From: Mesorhizobium sp.
GTDB taxonomy: Bacteria; Pseudomonadota; Alphaproteobacteria; Rhizobiales; Rhizobiaceae
Direction: 5' to 3'
Length of the DNA stretch: 64,000 bases
NCBI RefSeq assembly: GCF_004963255.1
Contig: NZ_SUGA01000030.1
Coordinates: forward strand, 804-64,803
Shown here: piece by piece, positions 51,600-59,868 of the stretch
How positions within the stretch are numbered: the first letter of the stretch is position 1
Layout of the letters: each line of letters starts with the position of its first letter
Notes under the pieces: generated by a model
The model's input: the letters and a program-made list of their open reading frames with translations, nothing else
Told to the model about the DNA's origin: nothing
Database searches by the model: none
Made by a program: the position numbers and the translations under genes

Positions 51600-51601
51600 C
51601 C

Positions 51602-52396
51602 ATGGCCACCAGCTCCAGCAACAGCCCAGCGCTTCTCGAGATCGCCGAGGTCTCTAAATCCTTCGGCCCGGTCGCGGTGCTGCGCTCGGTCAGCCTGCAG
51701 GTCACCAAGGGCGAGGTTGTCACCATCATCGGCCCTTCCGGCAGCGGCAAGACCACACTGCTGCGCTGCGTGAACTTCCTCGAGAGCTATGACTCGGGCT
51801 CGATCCGCATCGACGGCAAGGAAGTCGGATACCGTGATTCCGGGACGCGGCAGCGCCGCAGCGAACGCGATTTGGCCGCCATGCGCGCCGAAACCGGCAT
51901 GGTGTTTCAGAGCTTCAACCTCTTCCCGCATCTGACCGCGGCCGGCAACATCATGCTCGGCCTCACCAAGGTGCGCGGCAAGAGCAATGCCGAAGCCCGC
52001 TCGATCGCCGAGCATTGGCTCGGCCGCGTCGGCCTCGCTCACAAGGCCGACAGCCTGCCGGCGGAGCTTTCAGGCGGCCAGCAGCAGCGGGTCGGGATTG
52101 CCCGCGCCGTCGCCATGGAGCCGAAGATCCTGCTGCTCGACGAGATCACCTCGGCGCTCGACCCCGAACTCGTCGGCGAGGTGCTGGCCGTGGTGAAAAG
52201 CCTCGCCGAAGACGGCATGACCATGGTGATGGTGACGCATGAAATGGCCTTCGCCCGCGACGCCTCCAGCCGCATCGTCTTCATGGCCGATGGCGGCGTC
52301 TCGGCCGTGGGGCCGCCGAAGGAGGTTCTCGCCGCCGAGACCACCAATGAGCGGCTGCGCACCTTCCTGGCGCGTTTCCGTGCCTCGCATTTCTGA
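51602..52396 (+). CDS. Amino-acid ABC transporter ATP-binding protein
   Basis: A 264-residue ATPase of the GlnQ/HisP type. Walker A GPSGSGKTTLLRCVNFLE, Q-loop MVFQSFNLFPHLT, signature LSGGQQQRVGIARA and Walker B ILLLDEITSALDPELV are intact; the H-loop is in MVTHEMAFARD. It drives import with the permeases at 50282-51599. A small perfect hairpin (52401-52418) separates it from the RidA gene 37 bp downstream. Confidence 0.94.
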   Translation: MATSSSNSPALLEIAEVSKSFGPVAVLRSVSLQVTKGEVVTIIGPSGSGKTTLLRCVNFLESYDSGSIRIDGKEVGYRDSGTRQRRSERDLAAMRAETGMVFQSFNLFPHLTAAGNIMLGLTKVRGKSNAEARSIAEHWLGRVGLAHKADSLPAELSGGQQQRVGIARAVAMEPKILLLDEITSALDPELVGEVLAVVKSLAEDGMTMVMVTHEMAFARDASSRIVFMADGGVSAVGPPKEVLAAETTNERLRTFLARFRASHF

Positions 52397-52433
52397 AAGC
52401 GGATGGCTTTCGCCATCCAAGGAGTACCCTTCC

Positions 52434-52895
52434 ATGTCGCCTTACGAACGGCTCGCTGAACTCGGCCTGACCCTGCCCGAGCCGCCGACACCTATCGCCA
52501 ATTTCGTAACCCATGCCGAGAGCGGCCGTCTGATCTTCCTTTCGGGCCAGGGGCCGCTGCGCGCTGACGGCACGCTGTGCACCGGCAAGGTCGGCGAGGA
52601 CGTGACCGTCGAACAGGCCTATGAGCATGCCCGCCTTACGGGCCTCAACCTGCTTGCCGTCATGCATGCGGCGGCGGGTGACCTCGGCCGCATCGTGCGC
52701 GTCGTGAAGCTGCTCGGCTTCGTCAACGCGACCCCGACCTTCAGCGACCACCCCAAGGTGGTCAACGGCTGCTCGGACCTTTTCGCCGATGTCTTCGACA
52801 AGATCGGCGGCCATGCCCGCTCGGCGATCGGCGTGGGCTCGCTGCCCGGCAACATCACCGTCGAAATCGAAGCGGTCGTCGAAATCACCGCCTGA
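52434..52895 (+). CDS. RidA (YjgF/UK114) family protein
   Basis: About 153 residues of the longer RidA subgroup (family members of around 150 residues). Recognisable are FLSGQGPLRADGTLCTGKVG near the N-terminus and GVGSLPGNITVEIEAVVEI at the end. RidA proteins hydrolyse reactive enamine/imine intermediates released by PLP enzymes, which fits the SelA-like PLP gene 18 bp downstream. Whether the catalytic arginine of true RidA is kept is uncertain: this end reads GNITVEIE where active RidA has a VARVEVE-like segment. ATG 52434 follows AAGGAG. Confidence 0.88.
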   Translation: MSPYERLAELGLTLPEPPTPIANFVTHAESGRLIFLSGQGPLRADGTLCTGKVGEDVTVEQAYEHARLTGLNLLAVMHAAAGDLGRIVRVVKLLGFVNATPTFSDHPKVVNGCSDLFADVFDKIGGHARSAIGVGSLPGNITVEIEAVVEITA

Positions 52896-52913
52896 CTTTA
52901 GGAGTTCGCCCTC

Positions 52914-54119
52914 ATGAAAACCTATTCCGACGCCGGCTCCAACACGACGATCCGCGAGCGTCTGGGGCTGAGACCCATCATCAACGTCTCCGGCACGATG
53001 ACGGCATTGGGTGCTTCGATCATCGTACCCGAGGCGATCAGCGCCATGGCCGAGATGGCCTCGCAATGGGTGGAGATGGACGATCTGCAGCGCACAGCGA
53101 GCGCAGTCGTCGCCCGACTCACCGGCGGCGAAGCCGGCTTCATCACCGCGTGCTGCGCCTCAGGCATCACCATGGCGGTTGCCGGCGCGATGACCGGCAC
53201 CAATCTTCTGGCAATCGAGCGGCTGCCGGACGACACCGAAGGGCTGAAGTCTGAAGTCGTCATCCAGCTCGGCCATATCGTCAATTACGGCGCGCCGATC
53301 GACCAGTCTATCCGGGTGGCCGGCGCCAAAGTCATTCCGGCGGGCACCGTTAGCGTCACCCAGGACTACCATGTGCGCGAGGCAATCAACGAGCGCACGG
53401 CGGCGGCTCTCTACGTCGTCGCCCACCACACCGTGCAATACGGCATGCTTTCGCTGGAGGAATTTTGCGAGATCTGTCACGCCAAGGGCGTCCCGGTGAT
53501 CGTCGACGCCGCCTCGGAATACGACCTTCGCAGCTTCCTGGCGCGCGGCGCCGACATCGTCGTCTACAGCGGCCACAAATTCCTTTCAGGGCCAACCAGC
53601 GGCATCGTCACCGGCCGCAAGGACCTGGTCCGCGCCGCCTTTCTGCAGAACCGTGGCGTGGCGCGCGCCATGAAGGTCGGCAAGGAAAGCATCGCCGGCA
53701 CCATGGCGGCGCTCGAGGCCTGGGAAAAGCGCGACCATGCCGGCATCCGCCGGCGCGAGGAGGCGGCGCTCAATCTGTGGAAGGACGCGCTGCAGGGCAT
53801 TCCGGGTATCAATGCGCAGATCATTCCCGACCCGACCAACAACCCCCTCGATCGCCTGCAGGTCTATGTGCGCCCGGAGAGCCGCTTCACGGCTGCCGGA
53901 CTTGCCTCCGCGCTCGCTACCGGCTCGCCGCCGATCATCGTGCGCAACCACGAGGTCGAGCGCGGCCATTTCTTCCTCGACCCTTGCAATCTGCATCCCG
54001 GCGAGGCGGAGATCGTGGCCGAGCAACTGCGCGCCGTGCTGACGGCGAAGGACCGGCCCGCCGGCGCAATGAAGGTCGCCCGCAAGGATTCGGCGGGCTC
54101 ATTGCGCTGGCCGGACTAG
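52914..54119 (+). CDS. SelA-like PLP-dependent enzyme (fold type I)
   Basis: A 401-residue pyridoxal-phosphate protein related to the selenocysteine synthase / D-glucosaminate ammonia-lyase-like group. The start RLGLRPIINVSGTMTALGAS and the glycine-rich ITACCASGITMAVAGAM are family hallmarks, and the PLP lysine is in VVYSGHKFLSGPTSGI. No selenocysteine machinery is nearby, so a catabolic lyase or aminotransferase role is more likely. Neighbouring RidA suggests an enamine/imine product, and the ABC importer suggests an external amino compound as substrate. Confidence 0.85.
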   Translation: MKTYSDAGSNTTIRERLGLRPIINVSGTMTALGASIIVPEAISAMAEMASQWVEMDDLQRTASAVVARLTGGEAGFITACCASGITMAVAGAMTGTNLLAIERLPDDTEGLKSEVVIQLGHIVNYGAPIDQSIRVAGAKVIPAGTVSVTQDYHVREAINERTAAALYVVAHHTVQYGMLSLEEFCEICHAKGVPVIVDAASEYDLRSFLARGADIVVYSGHKFLSGPTSGIVTGRKDLVRAAFLQNRGVARAMKVGKESIAGTMAALEAWEKRDHAGIRRREEAALNLWKDALQGIPGINAQIIPDPTNNPLDRLQVYVRPESRFTAAGLASALATGSPPIIVRNHEVERGHFFLDPCNLHPGEAEIVAEQLRAVLTAKDRPAGAMKVARKDSAGSLRWPD

Positions 54120-54196
54120 CTGGCTGCCATCGCGACAATCCTTGCGGCTATCGGCGAATTCCGCTAAGGCGCGCCTTTGCCGCCGGGAGCGAAACC

Positions 54197-54694
54197 TTGA
54201 CCGATCAGCGTGCCGACGTCGCCATCATCATGGGCAGCCAGTCCGACTGGGCGACGATGCGCCAGGCGGCCGAAACCCTGGATGCGCTGGGCATTCCGCA
54301 CAAAAGGCTGATCGTCTCGGCGCACCGCACGCCCGACCGCCTCTATGAGTTCGCCAAGGGGGCCAAGGCCGCCGGTTACAAGGTGATCATCGCCGGCGCC
54401 GGCGGCGCCGCGCATTTGCCCGGCATGACGGCGGCGATGACGCCGCTGCCCGTCTTCGGCGTCCCGGTCGAATCCAAGGCGCTGTCCGGCCAGGATTCGC
54501 TGCTCTCGATCGTGCAGATGCCAGCCGGCATTCCGGTCGGCACGCTGGCGATCGGCAAGGCCGGCGCCGCCAATGCCGCACTTCTCGCCGCGGCGGTGCT
54601 TGCGCTCAACGACGACAAGCTCGCCGCCCGGCTCGACGCCTGGCGCGCGGCGCAGACCGCCAAGGTCGCCGCCGAGCCGACGGACGCGCCGTGA
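54197..54694 (+). CDS. purE: N5-carboxyaminoimidazole ribonucleotide mutase
   Basis: A 165-residue class I PurE that converts N5-CAIR to CAIR in purine synthesis. Motifs are VAIIMGSQSDWATM, IVSAHRTPDRLYEF, IAGAGGAAHLPGMTAAMTPL and GVPVESKALSGQDSLLSIVQ. The start is taken as TTG at 54197 (GGGAG upstream), because no ATG gives the conserved N-terminus. The stop overlaps the purK GTG start by four bases. It is separated by 77 bp from the PLP-enzyme gene and is functionally unrelated to it. Confidence 0.95.
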   Translation: MTDQRADVAIIMGSQSDWATMRQAAETLDALGIPHKRLIVSAHRTPDRLYEFAKGAKAAGYKVIIAGAGGAAHLPGMTAAMTPLPVFGVPVESKALSGQDSLLSIVQMPAGIPVGTLAIGKAGAANAALLAAAVLALNDDKLAARLDAWRAAQTAKVAAEPTDAP

Positions 54695-55767
54695 GCCTGG
54701 CGCCCGGATCGACCATCGGCATCATCGGCGGTGGCCAGCTCGGCCGCATGCTGGCGATGGCCGCCGCCCGCCTCGGCTACCGCATCGTGGTCCTGGAGCC
54801 GCAGGCCGACTGTCCGGCGGCCCAGGTCGCCAACCGGCAGATCGCGGCCGCCTATGACGATCGGGCGGCGCTTGCCGAGCTCGCCGCTGCCAGCGCCGTC
54901 GTTACCTATGAATTTGAGAATGTTCCGGTCGCCGCGGCGCGAATGCTGGCGGCAACGGTCCCTGTCTACCCGCCGGCCCGCGCGCTCGAAGTCGCGCAGG
55001 ATCGCGTCACCGAGAAAAGCTTCCTCAACGGCATCGGCATCCCGACGGCCGAGTTCCGTTCGGTCGATAATGACGACCAGCTTACCGAGGCATTGAGGAC
55101 GTTCAACGGCAGCGGCGTGCTGAAAACCCGCCGCATGGGCTATGACGGCAAGGGCCAGCGTGTCTTCCGCAACATGGAAGCAGGCGGCTTTGCCGGCACC
55201 TACGAGGCGATGGGCAATGTGCCGCTGATCCTGGAATCGCTCGTCGCTTTCGAGCGTGAGATTTCGGTGATCGCCGTGCGCGGTCTCGACGGAACAATCG
55301 CCGCGTTCGATCCGGCCGAAAACGTCCATCGCGAAGGCATATTGCGCAGCTCGACCTTGCCGGCCGCCATCGGTCCGCAGAGGGCGGCCGCCGCCAAGGA
55401 TGCGGCCGCGAAAATCCTTTCCGCGCTCGACTATGTCGGCGTCATCGGCGTCGAGTTCTTCGTCCTTGCCGATGGCTCACTCCTGGCCAACGAGCTGGCG
55501 CCGCGCGTGCACAATTCCGGCCACTGGACGGAGGCCGCCTGCGTCGTCTCGCAATTCGAGCAGCATATCCGCGCCGTCGCCGGCCTGCCGCTGGGCTCGC
55601 CTGCCAGGCATTCCGATTGCGTGATGGAAAACCTGATCGGCGACGACATGCTGAAAGTGGCGGCGCTGCTCGCAGAGCCCGACCTGATGCTGCATCTCTA
55701 CGGCAAGGCCGAGTCGCGCCCCGGCCGCAAGATGGGCCATTTCACGCGCCTCGTCAGGCCGAAATAA
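54691..55767 (+). CDS. purK: N5-carboxyaminoimidazole ribonucleotide synthase
   Basis: A 358-residue ATP-grasp enzyme that makes N5-CAIR from AIR, bicarbonate and ATP, feeding PurE encoded just before it. The start has IGIIGGGQLGRMLAMAAARL; the ATP-grasp core includes LKTRRMGYDGKGQ and GVEFFVLADGSLLANELAPR with HNSGHWT. GTG start at 54691 overlapping purE (GTGA). Convergent with the DUF1311 gene four bases away. Confidence 0.95.
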   Translation: MSLAPGSTIGIIGGGQLGRMLAMAAARLGYRIVVLEPQADCPAAQVANRQIAAAYDDRAALAELAAASAVVTYEFENVPVAAARMLAATVPVYPPARALEVAQDRVTEKSFLNGIGIPTAEFRSVDNDDQLTEALRTFNGSGVLKTRRMGYDGKGQRVFRNMEAGGFAGTYEAMGNVPLILESLVAFEREISVIAVRGLDGTIAAFDPAENVHREGILRSSTLPAAIGPQRAAAAKDAAAKILSALDYVGVIGVEFFVLADGSLLANELAPRVHNSGHWTEAACVVSQFEQHIRAVAGLPLGSPARHSDCVMENLIGDDMLKVAALLAEPDLMLHLYGKAESRPGRKMGHFTRLVRPK

Positions 55768-55771
55768 CCCG

Positions 55772-56197
55772 CTATTGCATATCCTGGTCGTCGCTGCCGG
55801 CGTCGGAGCCGGCGCAGCTCGGATCGCTCAGCTTGCAGTTGGCGTCGGAGGAGAGCTGCTTGACGCGCTCGTTGGTGAGCTTGGTCAGGCACTGCGACAC
55901 CTCCATCGGATGGATGGAGCCGCCCTCGCTGTCGGCGGTCGAATATGCGCATTCGGCGTCACGGAAGGCGATCCAGGCGCGCTGCGCCGTCTGCAGCAGC
56001 TTGTTCGAGGCCTGATCGTTGCTGCTGACGATGTTCTTATAGGCCGCATTGAGCTTGGCATCGGCCGCCTGATAATCGGCATCGGCGCAGATGTTCAGCA
56101 TCGACTGGCTATCGTCGCTGCGGTCGCAGTCCTCGGCAAAGGCTGCCGGGGCGGTCGCCAGGAGAACAAGACAGGCGAGCAGAAACAGACGGCGCAT
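55772..56197 (-). CDS. DUF1311/LprI-like exported protein
   Basis: About 141 residues. The signal peptide is MRRLFLLACLVLLATAPAAFA, then a cysteine-containing domain: LNICADADYQAADAKLNAAY, LLQTAQRAWIAFRDAECAY and a late CLTKLTNERVKQL, which is the DUF1311 (lysozyme-inhibitor LprI-like) pattern. Six or so cysteines suggest periplasmic disulfides. The ATG at 56197 has GGAGATTCCC upstream. The C-terminal tail is rich in Asp, Ser and Gly. It may protect the wall from lysozyme-type enzymes (family inference). Confidence 0.85.
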   Translation of the reverse strand: MRRLFLLACLVLLATAPAAFAEDCDRSDDSQSMLNICADADYQAADAKLNAAYKNIVSSNDQASNKLLQTAQRAWIAFRDAECAYSTADSEGGSIHPMEVSQCLTKLTNERVKQLSSDANCKLSDPSCAGSDAGSDDQDMQ

Positions 56198-56387
56198 GGG
56201 AATCTCCAGTCGCTTGGGCGTGGACACCATTCCAGTCGACCCATAATTTCAATCGACCGTGGGTCGCGCAATGCCGTGGCCGGTGGGGATGGCGAATATT
56301 TGACGGATCGCGCCAATTGCCTTTGTTCGGGCACCGTCACGTGGTTGACACGGACGACACTCCTCGTTTATGAGCCTCGCCAAGTTC

Positions 56388-56416
56388 AAAGGCGCGCTTT
56401 TTCCGGGCGCGCCTTT
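56388..56416. promoter_or_regulatory. Perfect hairpin in the rpmJ leader
   Basis: AAAGGCGCGC / GCGCGCCTTT, 10-bp arms and a 9-nt loop, 42 bp before the rpmJ start and in the upstream region shared with the divergent DUF1311 gene. There is no T run on either side. It may be a leader structure controlling rpmJ. Confidence 0.5.
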
Positions 56417-56458
56417 AAAATTCGGCCCGGGACGGGCCCTGACCGAACAGGCAAGACC

Positions 56459-56584
56459 ATGAAGATCAAGAATTCGCTCAAGGCGCTCAAGGCGCGTCAC
56501 CGCGACAACCGGCTGGTTCGCCGCAAGGGACGCATCTACATCATCAACAAGACCGCTCCGCGCTACAAGGCGCGCCAGGGCTGA
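56459..56584 (+). CDS. rpmJ: 50S ribosomal protein L36
   Basis: A 41-residue protein, MKIKNSLKALKARHRDNRLV followed by RRKGRIYIINKTAPRYKARQ and a final Gly. This is the cysteine-free (C-minus) L36 form found in alphaproteobacteria; the zinc-ribbon cysteines of the classic form are absent. Monocistronic, with a strong leader hairpin upstream. Too short for automated length cut-offs but unmistakable. Confidence 0.95.
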   Translation: MKIKNSLKALKARHRDNRLVRRKGRIYIINKTAPRYKARQG

Positions 56585-56692
56585 GGCTTGTTGCGCGGCG
56601 TCCACGCCGCGTTCGATGTTGAGCGCCGGCTCGCCGGCGTTCTCACGCTAAAATCACTTTGACGATCCGCAGTCCGGGATTAGATTCCGGCG

Positions 56693-57313
56693 ATGCGGAT
56701 TCTTTTTACATTTTTCACGGCGTTTTTGCTTTCCGGCGCAGCTTTGCCTGCGCGAGCAGAAACGGTGCCGGGCGCGCTGCCTCCAGATGCCGCGCCGCCA
56801 GTCGCGACACCGCCGCCGGCCGCTCCGACCAGGCAGGGTCGCCTCGACCAGCTCTTCACCGAGTTGAAGCGCGAGCGCAATGAAAAGGCGGCCGAGCGCA
56901 TCGCCGGCCGCATCTGGAACGAATGGAACCAGTCGGGCAGCGCCTCGATCGACCTGATGATGCAATGGGCGCAAAAGGCGACGGAAGACCAGAAATTCGA
57001 CGTCGCGCTCGATTTCCTCGACCAGGTCGTGACCTTGCAGCCCGATTACGCCGAAGGCTGGAACCGGCGCGCCACCGTGCATTTCCTGATGAAGAACTAC
57101 GGGAAGTCGATGGCCGACATCGACCGCACCTTGCAGCTCGAGCCGCGCCATTTCGGCGCGCTCTCGGGCCTCGCCCAGATCATGACCGAGACCGGCCACA
57201 AGCAGTCGGCGCTGGAGGCTTGGCAGAAAGTGCTGGCGATCTATCCGATGATGCGCAGCGCCCAGAACCAGGTTTCGACGCTTTCGGAAGAGCTCGCCGG
57301 CGAGGGCATCTGA
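56693..57313 (+). CDS. Exported TPR-repeat protein
   Basis: A 206-residue protein. The signal peptide is MRILFTFFTAFLLSGAALPA, cut near ARA/ET, followed by a proline/alanine-rich linker (about residues 25-46) and then tetratricopeptide repeats: FDVALDFLDQVVTLQPDYAE, WNRRATVHFLMKNYGKSMAD, LEPRHFGALSGLAQIMTETG and the final KVLAIYPMMRSAQ. Probably a periplasmic scaffold; partner unknown. It lies 108 bp after rpmJ, likely with its own promoter. Confidence 0.88.
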   Translation: MRILFTFFTAFLLSGAALPARAETVPGALPPDAAPPVATPPPAAPTRQGRLDQLFTELKRERNEKAAERIAGRIWNEWNQSGSASIDLMMQWAQKATEDQKFDVALDFLDQVVTLQPDYAEGWNRRATVHFLMKNYGKSMADIDRTLQLEPRHFGALSGLAQIMTETGHKQSALEAWQKVLAIYPMMRSAQNQVSTLSEELAGEGI

Positions 57314-57338
57314 CGCGCTTAAAGCCGCGCAACGGGCT

Positions 57339-57872
57339 TCAAGCCTCTGTTTTGATGTGGCGAAGTTCCTCGGCCTTGCGCTCGACGACGGCTTCATAAG
57401 CGGCCCGCAATTGCTGGCGCACGGTTGGCGTGCCCGGCGGTGTCCTCGAAGGCGCGCCCAGATGCTCGTGGCGCAACTCGTCCATGAACTGCTCCCATAG
57501 CGGCGGACCGCCCTTTTCGAGCAGCTCGGCGCGGATCGACAATTCTTCGCTTACCGGCAGCCAGACCCGGCCCCAGGCGCCGAGCTGCGCCATGATCGGC
57601 ACCAGCGTGATCGCCATCTCGGTCAGGCTGTAGATCGCCTTCTGCTTGTGGCTGGGGTCGTCAGCCTTGGTCAGCAGGCCAAGCTCCATCAGCCGCTTCA
57701 GCCGGTCGGCCAGGATATTGGAGGCAATGCCCTCCAGCGAGCCATTGAGCAGCTCGCGAAAATGACGCCGGCCGCCAAAGATCATGTCGCGCAGGATGAT
57801 CAGGCTCCAACGGTCGCCGAAGACCTCGAGCGACAGATTGATGGGGCAACCGGACCGGCGGTCGATGTTCAT
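57339..57872 (-). CDS. HxlR family transcriptional regulator
   Basis: About 177 residues. The HxlR domain starts MNIDRRSGCPINLSLEVFGD with a conserved Cys near residue 9 that in relatives senses electrophiles, then LIILRDMIFGGRRHFRELL and the winged HTH LADRLKRLMELGLL. It carries an extra C-terminal half (about 110-177) with PPLWEQFMDELRHEHLG. The ATG at 57872 has TGGAGA upstream. It is divergent from an alpha/beta hydrolase gene, its likely target. Confidence 0.9.
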   Translation of the reverse strand: MNIDRRSGCPINLSLEVFGDRWSLIILRDMIFGGRRHFRELLNGSLEGIASNILADRLKRLMELGLLTKADDPSHKQKAIYSLTEMAITLVPIMAQLGAWGRVWLPVSEELSIRAELLEKGGPPLWEQFMDELRHEHLGAPSRTPPGTPTVRQQLRAAYEAVVERKAEELRHIKTEA

Positions 57873-57891
57873 GGCAGTCTCCAGAAAAACC

Positions 57892-57928
57892 AGTTGCATT
57901 ATGATATCGGTTTCGCTACTGTGCAACT
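57892..57928. promoter_or_regulatory. Candidate HxlR operator
   Basis: AGTTGCA (57892-57898) and its inverted copy TGCAACT (57922-57928) are 23 bp apart in the 88-bp HxlR / hydrolase divergent gap; a further TTGCAAAATGCAA lies at 57931-57943. Assignment to the local HxlR protein is inference. Confidence 0.45.
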
Positions 57929-57960
57929 GATTGCAAAATGCAAGCGGATTGGAAGAGCAG

Positions 57961-58818
57961 ATGACCACCACAACACAGCGCCCCGACGTCGTTTCGGAAA
58001 GCTTCGGCAGTCCGAAAGATCCGCCGATCCTTTTGATCATGGGCGCCATGGCATCGATGTCGTGGTGGCCCGAAGCCTTCTGCCGGCAGCTCGCCGGGCG
58101 CGGCCGCTTCGTCATCCGCTACGACAACCGCGACACCGGCCTGTCGACGAAGTATCCGCCAGGCGCGCCGCCCTACAATTTCGAGCACATGGTGGACGAT
58201 GCCATTCGCGTGCTCGACGACCACGGCGTCGGCAAGGCGCATGTCGTCGGCATGTCGATGGGCGGCATGCTCGCGCAGAGCGTGGCGCTGAAATATCCCG
58301 AACGCGTCGGCGCGCTCACCGTGATCTCATCTTCGTCGCTCGGCGTCGATACGTCCGGCCTGCCCGGAGCGACCGAAGCCTACAAGGAGCATTCAGCGCA
58401 AGGCGGCGACGTCGACTGGTCGAAGCGGGAGCAGGTGATCGACTTCATGGTCAAGGACGCCCGCGCGATCGCCAGCACGCGCCATCCATTCGACGAGGAA
58501 CGCACGCGCGCGATGATCGAGGCGGACTATGATCGCTCCGGCGGCCTCGCCAGCGCGACCAACCATTTCCTGCTCAAGGGCGGCGGCCCGAAACGGACGG
58601 TGCGAGACCTGACGGCACCGCTGCTTGTCATCCACGGCACCGCCGATCCGCTCTTTCCGATCGAACATGGCGAAGCTCTGGCAAAGGCCGTTCCCGGCGC
58701 AAGGCTGATCAAGATCGAAGGCGGCGGCCATGAGATGCACCGCAACGACTGGCCGCAGATCATCGACGCCATCGCAGCGCACGGCCGGAACTTGACGCGG
58801 CCGGCATGCGACATGTGA
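57961..58818 (+). CDS. Alpha/beta hydrolase
   Basis: About 285 residues. The oxyanion region is PPILLIMGAMASMSWWPEAF, the cap-proximal IRYDNRDTGLSTKYPPG, the nucleophile elbow VVGMSMGGMLAQ with serine, and the histidine in IEGGGHEMHRNDWP. It resembles the aclacinomycin methylesterase/RdmC-like group. The ATG at 57961 is preferred (GGAAGAGC upstream). It heads a plus-strand run with a GST, an ArsR regulator and a broken SRPBCC gene and is divergent from HxlR. Confidence 0.87.
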   Translation: MTTTTQRPDVVSESFGSPKDPPILLIMGAMASMSWWPEAFCRQLAGRGRFVIRYDNRDTGLSTKYPPGAPPYNFEHMVDDAIRVLDDHGVGKAHVVGMSMGGMLAQSVALKYPERVGALTVISSSSLGVDTSGLPGATEAYKEHSAQGGDVDWSKREQVIDFMVKDARAIASTRHPFDEERTRAMIEADYDRSGGLASATNHFLLKGGGPKRTVRDLTAPLLVIHGTADPLFPIEHGEALAKAVPGARLIKIEGGGHEMHRNDWPQIIDAIAAHGRNLTRPACDM

Positions 58819-58858
58819 ATTCTTCAACCGTGATTTGAAGGCGACAAAGAGGCCAAGC

Positions 58859-59515
58859 ATGTCCCTGACCTTCCATTTCCACCCGCTGGCTTCGTTTTGC
58901 TGGAAGCCGCTGATCGCGTTCTACGAGAACGACACGCCATTCAATCCGGTCATCGTCGATCTCGGCGACCAGGCCTCGCGCGCGGCGTTCCTGAAAGTGT
59001 CGCCGACCGGCAAGATGCCGGCGCTGCGTGACGATGCGCGCGAGCGAACGCTGCTGGAATCGACCATCATCATTGAATATCTGGCCGCGCATTATCCCGG
59101 GCCGGTCACGCTGGTGCCCACCGACATCGACCTTGCCCTTCAGGTTCGTCAGGCCGACCGCTTCTACGATTTCTATGTGCAGCATCCGATGCAGAAGATC
59201 GTCGGCGACAGGCTGCGGCCAAAGGATCAGACCGATCCGTTCGGGGTCGAGGAAGCCCGCGTGCAATTGCGCAATTCCTACGCCATTGTCGAAGAGGAGA
59301 TGGCGGAAAGGACCTGGGCGGTGGGCGAAAGTTTCACCATGGCCGACTGCGCCGCCTCGCCGGCGCTGTTCTACGCCAACAAGGTCGAGCCGTTCGGCGA
59401 GAAATTCCCGGCGGTGAAACGCTATCACGACCGGTTGCTGGCGCGCCCGTCCTTCGCCCGCGTGGTCGAGGAAGCGGAACCTTACTTCAAGTTCTTTCCG
59501 TACAACAACGGCTGA
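58859..59515 (+). CDS. Glutathione S-transferase family protein
   Basis: A 218-residue GST. The thioredoxin-like N-terminal domain (residues 1-80) has HFHPLASFCWKPLIAFYEND, where the Ser-Phe-Cys segment is in the position of the catalytic Ser/Cys, followed by SPTGKMPAL and the conserved LLESTIIIEYL. The all-helical C-terminal domain ends with RPSFARVVEEAEPYFKFFPY. It probably conjugates or reduces electrophiles in the cytoplasm. ATG 58859 follows GAGGCC. The ArsR gene begins six bases after its stop, so the two share a transcript. Confidence 0.9.
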   Translation: MSLTFHFHPLASFCWKPLIAFYENDTPFNPVIVDLGDQASRAAFLKVSPTGKMPALRDDARERTLLESTIIIEYLAAHYPGPVTLVPTDIDLALQVRQADRFYDFYVQHPMQKIVGDRLRPKDQTDPFGVEEARVQLRNSYAIVEEEMAERTWAVGESFTMADCAASPALFYANKVEPFGEKFPAVKRYHDRLLARPSFARVVEEAEPYFKFFPYNNG

Positions 59516-59521
59516 CTGGAA

Positions 59522-59857
59522 ATGCTGCACGACCCGGCTCAGCTCGATTTGATGTTCCAGGCGCTCGCCGATCCGGCACGGCGCCAGATGGTGGATCGTC
59601 TGTCGCGCGGGCCGGCGTCGGTCAGCCAGTTGGCGGAGCCGCTGGCGATGTCATTGTCGGCCGTCGTCCAGCATCTCAACGTGCTCGAGGCGAGCGGCCT
59701 GGTGCGGACCGAAAAGCTTGGCCGGGTGCGGACCTGCCAGATCGAGCCGAAGGCGCTTCGGGCCGCCGAGCACTGGATCAACGAGCGGCGGCTTGCCTGG
59801 GAGCGCCGGCTCGACCGGCTCGGCGATTTCCTCGCTGAAACGAAAGATGAGAGCTGA
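59522..59857 (+). CDS. ArsR family transcriptional regulator
   Basis: A 111-residue winged-helix protein: LMFQALADPARRQMVDRLSR, SVSQLAEPLAMSLSAVVQHL and LVRTEKLGRVRTCQIEPKAL. There is no metal-binding Cys cluster, so it belongs to the ArsR group that accompanies SRPBCC (AHSA1) genes, as here (11-bp gap). It lies immediately downstream of the GST gene. Confidence 0.9.
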   Translation: MLHDPAQLDLMFQALADPARRQMVDRLSRGPASVSQLAEPLAMSLSAVVQHLNVLEASGLVRTEKLGRVRTCQIEPKALRAAEHWINERRLAWERRLDRLGDFLAETKDES

Positions 59858-59868
59858 AGGGTCCCATC

